This document shows, piece after piece, positions 45,818 through 54,829 of a stretch of 64,000 bases of DNA. Location of the stretch: the NCBI GenBank assembly GCA_026004455.1, contig BPJE01000001.1, positions 124,001-188,000 on the forward strand, read 5' to 3'. Position 1 is the first letter of the stretch. Every line of letters starts with the position of its first letter. Below the pieces are notes generated by a model. That model did no database searches. It saw only the letters and a list, made by a program, of their open reading frames with translations, and had not been told where the DNA came from. Both the position numbers and the translations under genes were made by a program. This DNA is from Patescibacteria group bacterium (lineage in GTDB: Bacteria; Patescibacteriota; Microgenomatia; UBA1406; GWC2-37-13).

Positions 45818-46804
45818 ATGAGAATAAAAAAAATATTATTATTTTTTTTAATTTTTTACAACATTTTTTTTAACTCTCCTAAAGTATTTGCTCAATTACC
45901 TTTACCTATACCTCCTATAATGCCTCCATTTCCATTTTTCTCTTCATTTTTTAATCAAACACAATCTCCAACACCAACACCGTTTATCATGTCTCCAACA
46001 CCAGCACCGTTTATCATGTCTCCAACACCATCTCCAACTTATGCTTTATTTGAAGATAATAATCCTGATAACTTTGATCCTTTTTCCTATTTTACAGGAG
46101 AAAGAAATGTTTTTGATTGGGGAGGTAATTGTGGAAAAATTGGTCAAAAATGTTGTGGTAAACTAACTAATCCAAATATTGAGGCAGCAGCAAATTATGG
46201 AAGCGGTATAATAAGCGGAATTACAGATAATATATTAATTAAAGTAATAACATTCCCTATAACTACGTTAATAAACTTTGCAGTTAATAATTTAATAACC
46301 CCATTTGCAAATGGATTATATAAAGTTCTTGAAAATTTTAATAAAGATATTTTTCCAACAGCAACAAGGGGTTATTGTATCCAAGGTTATCCAAGCAATC
46401 TTTACAATATTGATGAATGTACTTGTGTCTCATCAATTAATCTTTCTGCGGCTCAATTTTGTAGCAATATAAAAAATAATAGTGAAAAAAATCAATGTTT
46501 TAATGAGTGTATGAAAGATGGTCAAGGTGTCTGGACAGCCTTAGGTTGTTTTTCATCAGATCTATCAGTTTTAATAAAAGAAAAAGTTTTTGGTCTTGGA
46601 ATTGGTCTGGCAGGTACATTCGCTTTTTTTTGTATAATCTATGCTGCTTTTCAAATCCAATCATCAGGTGGTAATGCTGAAAAACTTAAAAAAGCTCAAG
46701 AATTATTAACTTCTTGTATTATGGGTTTAATTGTGATTATTTTTTCTGTATTTATATTAAAACTTATTGGAGTAAATATTTTACAAATACCAGGCTTTAA
46801 ATAG
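45818..46804 (+). CDS. Exported Cys-rich protein with C-terminal VirB2-like helix pair
   Basis: A 328-residue protein: signal peptide (1-26, ending VFAQ), a Pro/Thr-rich linker with two 9-residue repeats (PFIMSPTPA), an extracellular domain of about 170 residues with roughly 15 cysteines (CGKIGQKCCGK; GYCIQGYPS; ECTC; CSNIKN; QCFNECMK) that probably form disulfides, and a C-terminal two-helix hairpin (about 252-325) with the loop QSSGGNAEKLKKAQELLTS, matching the VirB2-like proteins at 37206 and 60463. It may be a fusion of an adhesion domain with a pilin-like anchor. It converges on the VirB6-like gene, 14 nt between stops. Confidence 0.6.
   Translation: MRIKKILLFFLIFYNIFFNSPKVFAQLPLPIPPIMPPFPFFSSFFNQTQSPTPTPFIMSPTPAPFIMSPTPSPTYALFEDNNPDNFDPFSYFTGERNVFDWGGNCGKIGQKCCGKLTNPNIEAAANYGSGIISGITDNILIKVITFPITTLINFAVNNLITPFANGLYKVLENFNKDIFPTATRGYCIQGYPSNLYNIDECTCVSSINLSAAQFCSNIKNNSEKNQCFNECMKDGQGVWTALGCFSSDLSVLIKEKVFGLGIGLAGTFAFFCIIYAAFQIQSSGGNAEKLKKAQELLTSCIMGLIVIIFSVFILKLIGVNILQIPGFK
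45972..46034 (+). repeat. 27-bp tandem repeat within the signal-linker region
   Basis: Two copies of a 27-nt unit containing CACCGTTTATCATGTCTCC (repeat cores start at 45981 and 46008) encode the 9-residue SPTPxPFIM unit. The number of copies could vary between strains by replication slippage without frame loss. Confidence 0.7.
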
Positions 46805-46818
46805 TAAAAACTAAGCAA

Positions 46819-48606
46819 TTAACCCTTTAATTTTTTCAACTTCTCTTCTGTATCTTTAACAAGTTGATTTAATTCTGCAGAGCTTGTTCCTTGTTTATCA
46901 GCAATAGCTTTCATTGCTTGTAATTGCAGTAAAGTAGCTTCTGTTTGAATTTCCGTTTGAGATGGAGGAATAACATAACTTTTTATTTTATCAATTCCCG
47001 GAATCTTACCTATTATTCTACTAATCCCTGGAAATTGAGCTAAACCACTAAACTGTTGTAAAGAACCCATTGCTCCACCATAAGCCGCTCCTACTCCTCC
47101 AAAGAAAGTCCCCAATCCTAAGTTAATAGGTAATCCTTTTGCACCAACGGCCCCTTTTATCATTTTAAGCAAATCTGGTATTAAAAGAAAAATTCCTAGT
47201 CCTATTAAACCAGAAAGTGAATCAGCATTAATTCCAAAAATAAATGGTGGCGCCCACACCGTTGAATTTTTTGAAAGTGAATTAAAAGTCGCTCCTATTA
47301 AGCTTGATATTAAAATAAGAGTAATCACTACCACAAAACTCAAAAGATTAGCTATTAAATTTTTAATCCAAAAAGAAAAGGTATTTTTCCCCGGCAAAGC
47401 TTCAAAAATCAAAATTATTGGCGAAAAAATGATCAATAATATAATACTCACATAATCAAAAAGTAAAGCAAAAAATATTCTAAAAATCACAAAAATTAAT
47501 GTAAAAAAAACTAAAATTCCCAATAATAAAGGCATACCAAAAATTGCTAAAAAAAGAAAAATTAAAATATCTAAAATAACACCAATTAATCGAGGAAGTT
47601 CTCCCCAAGAAAAAGTTCCGCCAGCTATATTATTAAAAGATTTCACTAAAGATTTAATTATACCTTCATTAGTTGACATCATTGACTTTGCTATTCCAAC
47701 AGCTACCATTCCAGCTATAAATTGCATTATTGGAGTTAAAATTAGTTTAATACCTTCAGGAAGTATATTATACATATCTATACCAATAGGCAAATAATTT
47801 TGAAAAAAATTCGGCGGAAAAATACTCCCAAAAGATGGATTTAAATATTGTAACACTAATTCTTGAGTATTATGTATAACCTTTGTTTCTATTAACTGTG
47901 GAGATAATATTTGAATAACAATAATAATCAAAACATACATCAAATCAATTAAAAATCCAGCAATTGGAAAAGAAAAAGTAATAAAAATCATTGCAATTAC
48001 AATTTTTGGCAAAGCATTTTCAACAGTAATTACTGTTTGAGGATTGATTTTTGTGCGAAACATAATTAAAAATCCTATCGTTATTAGCACTAAAACAAGT
48101 ATCATATAAGAAATATCTCTAAACGCTTTCCAGATACTCATTAATGGCGTTATTGCCGCTAACCCAATACCTTCAGCCGCATAAGTTTTTGGTATTAAAC
48201 CAGCATTTTTTAAAGTATCTGAAACCCAAAATATTCCTGATGCCGGAGGATTAGCATATGGGAAAACAATTAGATTGCTTATAAATCCTACAGCTGAGTT
48301 TTTAAAATTTTTATCACCATCTGTAGGATTGTCTGTACAAGCCTCACCAACCATTCCGCACATTAATGTTTTATAAAAAGCAATTGTTAATTTTCCTTCT
48401 TTTGTCTTATTTAATTCTTCATTATGAATAAAACTATATATTTCTTGTCTATTTTTTTCTTTTAAATTTTGATTTATTTTTATTTTATCTTTATTAAATA
48501 AATAAATAAATAAACTAATCACAGCAAAATATACAAAAACTACAAAAAAAATTTTTTTTGAAACAGAGATTGTTTTTTTCAATCCATGAAGATAAAAATC
48601 AATCAT
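46819..48606 (-). CDS. VirB6/TrbL-like polytopic membrane protein
   Basis: A 595-residue membrane protein with one N-terminal helix (about 15-35), an extracellular stretch with a Cys pair (CGMVGEACTDNPTDGD), then a bundle of seven to eight helices (about 145-460) and a Gly-rich region followed by a charged tail. Such long multi-helix proteins next to VirB2-like genes are typical of VirB6/TrbL, the inner-membrane channel component of type IV secretion systems. A longer reading from TTG at 48642 exists, but the ATG at 48606 is preceded by a TATACA box 8 nt upstream and I prefer it. Translation order on the minus strand follows rpmH-yidC-jag, in the same direction. Confidence 0.6.
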   Translation of the reverse strand: MIDFYLHGLKKTISVSKKIFFVVFVYFAVISLFIYLFNKDKIKINQNLKEKNRQEIYSFIHNEELNKTKEGKLTIAFYKTLMCGMVGEACTDNPTDGDKNFKNSAVGFISNLIVFPYANPPASGIFWVSDTLKNAGLIPKTYAAEGIGLAAITPLMSIWKAFRDISYMILVLVLITIGFLIMFRTKINPQTVITVENALPKIVIAMIFITFSFPIAGFLIDLMYVLIIIVIQILSPQLIETKVIHNTQELVLQYLNPSFGSIFPPNFFQNYLPIGIDMYNILPEGIKLILTPIMQFIAGMVAVGIAKSMMSTNEGIIKSLVKSFNNIAGGTFSWGELPRLIGVILDILIFLFLAIFGMPLLLGILVFFTLIFVIFRIFFALLFDYVSIILLIIFSPIILIFEALPGKNTFSFWIKNLIANLLSFVVVITLILISSLIGATFNSLSKNSTVWAPPFIFGINADSLSGLIGLGIFLLIPDLLKMIKGAVGAKGLPINLGLGTFFGGVGAAYGGAMGSLQQFSGLAQFPGISRIIGKIPGIDKIKSYVIPPSQTEIQTEATLLQLQAMKAIADKQGTSSAELNQLVKDTEEKLKKLKG

Positions 48607-48657
48607 AAATTGATTGTATAATAAAACTGTTTTTAAAATCAACGGTATAAATAGTAT

Positions 48658-49129
48658 TTATTTCACCGGAGTATTTGTCTTTAAGTCAATCACTAATCTT
48701 CTTTCTTTTCCCTCACCGATTGAATAAGTTGTCAGATCGGAAAAATTTTTTGTAATAAACTCATGAATTAATTTTCGCTCATAAGATGACAAGCCGCGGA
48801 TAAAACTTGGACTATGAGTTGTATCGACTTTTTTCTGCATACTCTCTTGCTAAAATCTCTAATCTTTCTTTTTGTTTTTCTCGAAAATCATTGACATTAA
48901 CTAATATCTCTAATCTTTCTTTAAATCTTTTATACAAAATCACCTCTAAAATTTTTTGAAGTGATCTAATTGTCTCTCCATGTCGACCAATAACAGTTGA
49001 GGCTTCTTTATCAGTTTTAATAATAATATGATAAACCCCCGCTTCCTCAATCACCTCAACAGTATAATTATCAATCATTTTTGATAAAAGAGCTTCAGTC
49101 TCGTTTTTTATAGTATTGATTTTTTCCAT
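48658..49129 (-). CDS. jag: RNA-binding protein Jag (KH-R3H), single-base frameshift
   Basis: Two overlapping segments (49129-48812 and 48840-48658) form one Jag/KhpB-type protein of about 156 residues if one A is removed from the six-A run at about 48830-48836 (reads AREYAEKVDTTHSPSF). The KH part has STVIGRHGETIRSLQKILE (GxxG loop). The R3H part has RKLIHEFITKNFSD (Arg-x3-His) and GKERRLVI. In other bacteria Jag/KhpB binds mRNA and is encoded after yidC, as here. It lacks the N-terminal Jag domain. The KH half alone would be non-functional, so an error or slippage is likely. Confidence 0.8.
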
Positions 49130-49148
49130 AATTATTTTTTTAAAATTT

Positions 49149-49937
49149 TTAATTTATTTTCTTTTTATATTGCCAAATATTAAAAATTGAATACATATTC
49201 CAATATAAAGCCAAACCAACTGGCAAAGTATAAGCAAACCAACCAATTAAAATTGGCATAACAAATTTCATTTGCATGTTCATTACTTTTTGAAAGTCTT
49301 CAATTTCAGATTTTTTCTCATCTTTATTTGTGTTTTCTTTTTTTTCAGAGGTAACTGATTTTGGTGTTATTAAATTAATCTGAATGTATTGTAATAAACC
49401 AGTAATTATAGGTATTAACAAATAATACCAAACTCCTGATTTTTGCGGTGATAAAGATAAATTAAATCCAAAAAAGATAGTGTCAATATTTTCTATTTTC
49501 AAAAAAGAAAAATAAATCACTTTATTAATATTCTCAATAACATTTACTCCCTTATGATCTAATAAAAATAATGACAAAACATTATATAAACCAATAAAAA
49601 AAGGAAATTGAATAAATGGTAGCAAACATCCCATTCCAGGATTAACACCCGCTTGAGAATAAAGTTTTAACTGTTCTTGCTGGAGTTTTGCCTTATCATT
49701 TTTATATTTTTTTTCTAGTCTCTCAAGATCTGGTCTAAGCTGATTTAGTTTTTCTGTCATTAATCTTTGTTTTTTTGTCAAAGGAAGAAGAATTAAGTTG
49801 ACTAAAAAAGTTAAACCAATAATCGAAAATCCCAAAGCACCAGGAATTTTTAAAATAGAAAAAAATTTATAAAAAGCAAGCAATATATTTAAAATTGGTA
49901 TTACAAAAATAATATTAAAAAAATTTTGATCAATCAT
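49149..49937 (-). CDS. yidC: Membrane protein insertase YidC/Oxa1 family
   Basis: A 262-residue insertase, the short form without the large periplasmic domain of Proteobacteria. It has helices near residues 5-25, 30-55, 100-125, 160-185 and 225-250, and the conserved LTKKQRLMTEKLNQLRPDLERLEKKYKNDKAKLQQEQ cytoplasmic loop (about 53-90) with the hydrophilic groove. GMGCLLPFIQFPFFIGLYNVL is the usual family segment. It lies between rpmH (6-nt gap) and jag (19-nt gap). Works with the Sec machinery or alone on small membrane proteins, of which this genome has many. Confidence 0.92.
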   Translation of the reverse strand: MIDQNFFNIIFVIPILNILLAFYKFFSILKIPGALGFSIIGLTFLVNLILLPLTKKQRLMTEKLNQLRPDLERLEKKYKNDKAKLQQEQLKLYSQAGVNPGMGCLLPFIQFPFFIGLYNVLSLFLLDHKGVNVIENINKVIYFSFLKIENIDTIFFGFNLSLSPQKSGVWYYLLIPIITGLLQYIQINLITPKSVTSEKKENTNKDEKKSEIEDFQKVMNMQMKFVMPILIGWFAYTLPVGLALYWNMYSIFNIWQYKKKIN

Positions 49938-49943
49938 ATTTTT

Positions 49944-50078
49944 TTAGACTGTTAATCTTTTTCTTCCCTTGAGTCTTCTTCTTTTTAAAACTTTTCTTCC
50001 CTCTTTTGTTTTCATTCTTGCTAAAAACCCATGTTTTCTTTTTCTTTTTAGTTTTTTTGGCTGATAAGTTCTTTTCAT
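49944..50078 (-). CDS. rpmH: 50S ribosomal protein L34
   Basis: A 44-residue, highly basic protein: starts [22 protein letters not shown] and ends KGRKRLTV, the complete L34 pattern. Its ATG (50076-50078) overlaps the valS TGA stop at 50075-50077 (ATGA), and yidC follows after 6 nt. In most bacteria rnpA lies between rpmH and yidC; here it is absent. Confidence 0.95.
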   Translation of the reverse strand: MKRTYQPKKLKRKRKHGFLARMKTKEGRKVLKRRRLKGRKRLTV

Positions 50079-52255
50079 ACCTTATTTTTTAAATTTTTAA
50101 TCACAATTGACTTTTCCTCGCCTTTAAACTTTTTCCAAATTACCTCAGTTATAAAAGGCGCAAATGGATGAAGTAATTTCAAAGTTTCAAGATAAAATTC
50201 CTCCAATACTTTCAAAGATTCTATATTACCATCAAAAACATCTTTTTTCAATTGCTCAATATAATAATCAGCAAATCTATGCCATAAAAACTCGTAAATT
50301 AACCCTAGTGCTTTTGAAAATTTATACCCATTCATTAATTTCAAATACCTTTTCTTAATTTCCTCAAACTCTTTTTCTAGTCTTTTAATCTCTTGCTTTA
50401 AATTTTGATTTTTGTCAATGTTTTCTAATTTTTGATTTTTGATTTTTGATATTTGATATTTATTAATATATATAAACCTCCCAATATTCCAAATCTTATT
50501 AACAAAATTTCTCATTCCTATTACTTTTTCCTCAGAAAAAAATACATCATTTCCCTCACTTGTTCCAAAAACAAGTGACAATCTTAAAGCATCAGCACCA
50601 TATTTTTCAATCATATCCATTGGATTAATAACATTTCCTTTACTTTTACTCATTTTTTGACCTTTTTTATCTCTTATTAATCCATGGAGAAATACATTTT
50701 CAAAAGGTGGTTTTTTTGTTGCAAAAATTCCAAGCATAATCATCCTTGCTACCCACCAAGGCAAAATATCATATCCTGTTTCCATAACAGTTGTCGGATA
50801 AAAATAATTAAAAATCTCGCTTCCTAAAGTTTGTAAAGTTGCGAACGGCCACTGACCTGAGGAAAACCAAGTATCAAAAGTATCATTATCTTGCTCAAAA
50901 TCACATTCACCACATATTAAACATTTTTTTGGTTTTTCCACTGCCACAAACCACTCGCCTTCAATTTTTGAATTTTGCCTGCCCGCCGTTTTAAGCGGGA
51001 TTTTTGACTTACACTTATACGCCGGTATTCTTATTCCCCAAACAATCTGACGAGAAATATTCCAGTCTTTAAAATTTTCAAGCCACCAAAGCAAAATTTT
51101 TTTAAATCTTTTTGGATAAATTTTTATCTTTTCTTCAATTACCAATTTTTTTGCTTTTTGAGCTAATGGTTTTACTTTAATAAACCATTGTTCTTTTGGC
51201 AAAGGCTCAAGCGCTCGACCACATTTGTAGCAGCAACCAACACGATTTTTATAATTTTCATCAATTTTCTCTAATAACTGTTTTTCTTTTAGTTTTTCCA
51301 CAATTTTTTTTCTTACCTCACCAACATAAAACCCTTTAAACTCTTCTCCATTTTCATTTATTTTTCCATCAAAACCAATTACCTGAATAATCTCTAGATT
51401 ATGTCTTTTTCCCACTTCATAATCATTAAAATCATGAGCTGGAGTGACTTTCACCGCGCCTGTACCAAATTTTGGATCAACAAAATCATCAGCAATTATC
51501 TCAACTTGTCGATTAACAAATGGGATAATCACTTTTTCACCAATCAGTTTTTTATAACGTTTATCTTTAGGATTAACAGCAACCGCTGTATCACCAAGAA
51601 GAGTTTCCGGGCGAGTAGTGGCCACAACAATATAACCTTTTTTATTAACAAAAGGATATTTAATATAATAAAGACTACTATTTTTTTCCTTATCAACCAC
51701 CTCTAAATCAGAAAACGATGTTCCACAAAAAGTACAGTAATTAATAATTTTTTTATCTCGGTAAACTAAACCTTGTTTATATAATTTTTCAAATGTTTGA
51801 TAAACAATTTTAACAATATCTTCATCCATCGTAAATTTTTTCTTTTTCCAATCAAGAAAAAATCCCAATCGACGTAGTTGATTCTCCATATTATCTCGAT
51901 TTTTCATCACAAACTTCCAGATCATTTGAAAAAGTGTATCTCTGTCATAATCAAAACGACTTTTGCCTTGAGCACTAAGATGCTTTTCAAAAACAAACTG
52001 AGTCTCAAAACCAGCATGATCAGCGCCGGGAAGCCATAATACTTCATCGCCTAAAAGCTTATGATAACGAATCATTATATCCTCATATACATACATTGCA
52101 TGACCTAAATGAAGATTAGCATTGGCATTGGGAGGCGGAAGAATGATAGAAAATGTTTTTTTATTTTTATTTATTTTTGCCTCAAAAAAATTATTATTTT
52201 CCCAAAATTGATAGATATTTTCTTCAAATTGTTTTGGTTGATAATTTTTATCCAT
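50075..52255 (-). CDS. valS: Valyl-tRNA synthetase
   Basis: A 726-residue class I synthetase charging tRNA-Val. The HIGH-type motif is LHLGHAMYV (about residue 46), the CP1 editing domain contains [17 protein letters not shown], the KMSKS loop is [14 protein letters not shown] (about 535), and the zinc-like Cys pairs CTFCG and CYKCG are seen. E. coli ValS is 951 residues; the C-terminal coiled-coil arm is absent here, while the anticodon-binding region ([12 protein letters not shown]) remains. Two segments look inserted: [15 protein letters not shown] at about 414-428, encoded by a GC-rich palindrome, and a Lys/Asn/Gln-rich run near residues 598-612 encoded by 7-bp repeats. TGA stop overlaps rpmH. 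Confidence 0.92.
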   Translation of the reverse strand: MDKNYQPKQFEENIYQFWENNNFFEAKINKNKKTFSIILPPPNANANLHLGHAMYVYEDIMIRYHKLLGDEVLWLPGADHAGFETQFVFEKHLSAQGKSRFDYDRDTLFQMIWKFVMKNRDNMENQLRRLGFFLDWKKKKFTMDEDIVKIVYQTFEKLYKQGLVYRDKKIINYCTFCGTSFSDLEVVDKEKNSSLYYIKYPFVNKKGYIVVATTRPETLLGDTAVAVNPKDKRYKKLIGEKVIIPFVNRQVEIIADDFVDPKFGTGAVKVTPAHDFNDYEVGKRHNLEIIQVIGFDGKINENGEEFKGFYVGEVRKKIVEKLKEKQLLEKIDENYKNRVGCCYKCGRALEPLPKEQWFIKVKPLAQKAKKLVIEEKIKIYPKRFKKILLWWLENFKDWNISRQIVWGIRIPAYKCKSKIPLKTAGRQNSKIEGEWFVAVEKPKKCLICGECDFEQDNDTFDTWFSSGQWPFATLQTLGSEIFNYFYPTTVMETGYDILPWWVARMIMLGIFATKKPPFENVFLHGLIRDKKGQKMSKSKGNVINPMDMIEKYGADALRLSLVFGTSEGNDVFFSEEKVIGMRNFVNKIWNIGRFIYINKYQISKIKNQKLENIDKNQNLKQEIKRLEKEFEEIKKRYLKLMNGYKFSKALGLIYEFLWHRFADYYIEQLKKDVFDGNIESLKVLEEFYLETLKLLHPFAPFITEVIWKKFKGEEKSIVIKNLKNKV
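50425..50466. repeat. 7-bp-period repeat inside valS
   Basis: TTTTTGATTTTTGATTTTTGATATTTGATATT repeats the 7-nt unit TTTTTGA and encodes [11 protein letters not shown] on the minus strand. The same words occur in intergenic positions near 15300 and 60130. Confidence 0.6.
50979..51004. repeat. GC-rich palindrome inside valS
   Basis: CCTGCCCGCCGTTTTAAGCGGGAT contains CCCGC (50982-50986) and GCGGG (50995-50999) with an 8-nt loop. It encodes part of a segment, [15 protein letters not shown], between the HIGH-side catalytic core and the KMSKS half, where ValS proteins normally continue directly to GEWFV. It is much richer in G/C than the rest of valS. Confidence 0.6.
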
Positions 52256-52279
52256 ATGAATTTTGATTTCTATTTATTA

Positions 52280-52285
52280 TATAAT
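52280..52285 (+). promoter_or_regulatory. -10 box of the YYY-domain gene
   Basis: TATAAT ends 8 nt before the ATG at 52294. On the opposite strand a TATAAT-like box also faces valS, so the 38-bp valS/YYY gap appears to hold divergent promoters. Confidence 0.45.
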
Positions 52286-52293
52286 ATTTTCTT

Positions 52294-54424
52294 ATGGATT
52301 GGATTATCATTTCGATTAAATGGTATTTTTATTTATTCTTATTAGGAATTGTTTTTTTTTCCTTTCACTAAAAAAATTTTTAATAAATTTTCTTTTGATT
52401 TTGGTTATTCTTTTTCCAAAACTTTAGCAATTATTTTTTTATCATATGCTTCTTATGTTTTAAGTACTTTAAAAATTACTCCTTTTAAACGTGAATTTTT
52501 ATTTTTAATAATCGGTGTTTTTGGTCTATTAAATTTTTTTATTTTTATTAAAAAAAATCAAAAAAATAAAAAATCTATTAATCCTTATGCTTTTTACATA
52601 ATAATTGTTGAAGAAATTCTTTTTTTTGTCTCGTTTTTATTTTGGTCTTTTATCCGCTCTCAAGAACCATCTATTAGATCTTTGGAAAAATTTATGGACT
52701 TTGGTTTTATTAACTCAATTCTTCGTTCATCATATTTTCCACCTAAAGATATGTGGTATACGCCATTATCAATAAATTATTATTATTTTGGTCATTTAAC
52801 CGGCGCTTTTTTAATAAAATTAACTAATATTTTGCCTTCAATTGGCTACAATCTAATTTTGGCAACAATCTTTGCTCAAGGAGTCACCTTAACCTTTTCG
52901 CTAGTTGGTAATATTTTAAAATTAATATCTTCAAAATTAAAAACATTTACTTTAGTTATCTATGGTTTAATTGGCGCTTTTTTAGTCAATTTAGCTGGTA
53001 ATCTTCATACTATTTATCTTTTTACTACTGGCTATCCAACAAATGACAATGTTGCCCCCAATTCCTTTTTGGAAAATATTGTCAAAATTTAATCCTGGTT
53101 CTTATTGGTATCCAAATGCTACTCGTTTTATTCCATATACAATTCATGAATTTCCTTCTTATTCTTATGTTGTTGCTGATTTGCATGGCCATGTTTTTGA
53201 TATTCCTTTTGTATTAATTACTTTATCGATATTATTTTTATTATTTTTACATTTAAAAAATAAACTACTTAATACTAAATACTTAATACTTACTACTATT
53301 TTCTTAGGTTTCTTAACAGCTATTCATTATATGACTAATGCTTTTGATGGACCAATTTATATTCTTTTAACAATGCTAATATTTTTTATTAATCTTGGTT
53401 TTTCAATCAGTTTTTTTCATTACACAACAATTTTACTTTCATCATTTATTATCTTTTCTTTACCATTCTCACTAAATTTTTCACCTTTTGTTTCCGGTAT
53501 TGGAGTTAACTGTGCGCCATCATTTTTGACAAAAATTGGCAAACTTGGACCATTTTTATTTGAAACAGGTAATTGTCAAATATCAGCTTTTTGGATGCTT
53601 GTTGTTCTTTGGGGATTTTTCTGGATAAATTTTATTATGTTTTTAATAACAAAAAATAATCAAAAGAATTCTCTTCATTCACTTAATTATTCAATTACTA
53701 ATTATTTAATTATTCTTTTTTCCTTTGGTACTTTTCTTATTCTTATTCCTGAGTTTTTTTATATAAAAGACATCTACCCCGCTCATTTTCGCGCCAACAC
53801 TATGTTTAAACTTGGATATCAGGCTTACATCATGATGAGTATTACCTCAACTATTACTCTTTTTCAGATAAAAAATCTTAAAAATATGTTTCTTAAAACG
53901 TCATTTATAATTGTTTATACTTCTTTATTTTTTCTAGTTTTTATTTATCCTTTTTTTGCAATTCCGTCATATTATGGAAAATTAGATCGCCAACCAAACT
54001 TAGATGGATCAGATTGGGTTAAATTTGATTATCCAGAAAATAAAGAAATTATTGATTGGTTAAATAAAAATATTCAAGATCAACCAGTGATATTAGAAGC
54101 TCAAGGAGACTCATATACTGACTATAATCAAATCTCAGCTTTAACTGGTCTGCCAACAGTTGCTGGTTGGTGGGTACATGAATGGCTTTGGCGAGGAAGT
54201 GCTGATTTTGTCGGTAAACGTATACCTGAAATTGTTGATATTTATCAATCAAAAGATATTCAACAAACAAAAAATTTAATAAAAAATATAATATAAAATA
54301 TATTATTATTTCAACTCTTGAAAAACAAAAATATCCAGAAATAAACGAAGAAAAATTTAAAATAATTGGTAAAAAAGTTTTTCAATCTTCAAATGGTATT
54401 GGAGCCATATATCAAGTTAAATAA
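52294..54424 (+). CDS. YYY-domain (DUF2298) polytopic membrane protein, three frameshifts
   Basis: Coding can be followed from the ATG at 52294 to the stop at 54422-54424 in three changes of frame. One T too many in the nine-T run 52352-52360, one C too many in CCCCC about 53055-53059 (reads VAPIPFWKILSKFNPGSYWYPN), and one A too few near 54285 (LIKKYNIKYIIIS). Restored length is about 708 residues with 12 or more helices. Diagnostic Chlor_Arch_YYY sequences are present: PLSINYYYFGHL, NPGSYWYPNATRFIPYTIHEFPSYSYVVADLHGH and DIYPAHFRANTMFKLGYQAYIMMS. The family is a GT-C-like transferase group in archaea, Chloroflexi and CPR; sugar substrate unknown. Confidence 0.75.
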
Positions 54425-54432
54425 ATATCTTA

Positions 54433-54461
54433 TTGACAAATAAATATTTTTTTGCTAATTT
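54433..54461 (+). promoter_or_regulatory. Promoter of the candidate small RNA
   Basis: Perfect -35 TTGACA (54433-54438), 17-nt spacer, and extended -10 TGC-TAATTT (54453-54461). Seven nt later the stem of the RNA hairpin begins (54469), which is the normal distance for transcription start. Confidence 0.6.
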
Positions 54462-54468
54462 TATTTGC

Positions 54469-54524
54469 AGAGCATTACTACTCGTCGTACCCCTAATGCG
54501 AGCGGTAGTGATGCTCTTTTTTTT
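54469..54524 (+). ncRNA. Candidate small structured RNA (about 50-56 nt) ending in a terminator
   Basis: The region from 54469 forms one long hairpin: AGAGCATTACTAC (54469-54481) pairs with GTAGTGATGCTCT (54505-54517, one G-U), enclosing a loop TCGTCGTACCCCTAATGCGAGCG with an inner CTCG/CGAG possibility. Eight T (54517-54524) follow. About half the bases are G/C in a region otherwise near 25 percent. With a TTGACA promoter starting exactly at the stem, it looks like a transcription unit consisting almost entirely of a terminator hairpin. It may alternatively just be the terminator for the YYY gene. No known RNA family is recognised. Confidence 0.5.
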
Positions 54525-54527
54525 CTT

Positions 54528-54680
54528 TTATAGATGATATAAAGTCACTGGTATTTGCAAATTCTTCTTGACAATTTTTTTAAATTGATCAGCGACAAAA
54601 CTAATAAACTCAACTCTTGCTGTCGGTTGGTTTTTATGAAATTTAATTTTAGATTTTTCTAAAAATACATTATTTCTCAT
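54528..54680 (-). CDS. Small basic protein of 50 residues, unknown function
   Basis: An open frame from ATG (54680) to TAA at 54528 encodes 50 residues: begins MRNNVFLEKSKIKFHKNQ, continues PTARVEFISFVADQFKKIV and ends IPVTLYHL. Composition is ordinary coding sequence (mixed hydrophobic/basic, one amphipathic helix in the middle). Its promoter is the best in the window: TTGACA (minus strand, 54710-54715), 17-nt spacer, TATCAT (54687-54692) and 6 nt to the ATG. It faces the terminator hairpin at 54469-54524. No family recognised. Confidence 0.6.
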   Translation of the reverse strand: MRNNVFLEKSKIKFHKNQPTARVEFISFVADQFKKIVKKNLQIPVTLYHL

Positions 54681-54686
54681 AAACTT

Positions 54687-54715
54687 ATGATAAACAATTA
54701 ATTTTTCTTTGTCAA
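54687..54715 (-). promoter_or_regulatory. Consensus promoter of the 50-residue gene, leaderless spacing
   Basis: Minus strand TTGACA (54715-54710), exactly 17 nt, TATCAT (54692-54687), six nt to the ATG at 54680. The start codon coincides with the expected transcription start. Confidence 0.65.
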
Positions 54716-54800
54716 GACCTATAAATTTTTTATTTAATTCTATAGGATAACTTATAGTAAAATATTAATAAAAAATATTGTCAAATCAATCTTTTTAATA

Positions 54801-54821
54801 TTATCCAAATTATGTGGATAA
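54801..54821. promoter_or_regulatory. Inverted DnaA-box-like dyad
   Basis: TTATCCA-AATTATG-TGGATAA, a perfect 7-7-7 inverted repeat. The right half TGTGGATAA (54813-54821) is a consensus DnaA box (TTATCCACA reversed); the left half TTATCCAAA has one mismatch. It lies in an A/T-rich 180-bp gap between divergent promoters and could be an operator or a replication-initiation site. Confidence 0.35.
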
Positions 54822-54829
54822 CTTTTATT

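Noticed and set aside
54469-54524. SRP RNA, tmRNA or tRNA identity for the hairpin RNA
   Set aside because: No GGAA tetraloop with its asymmetric loop, no tRNA-like ends and length far too short.
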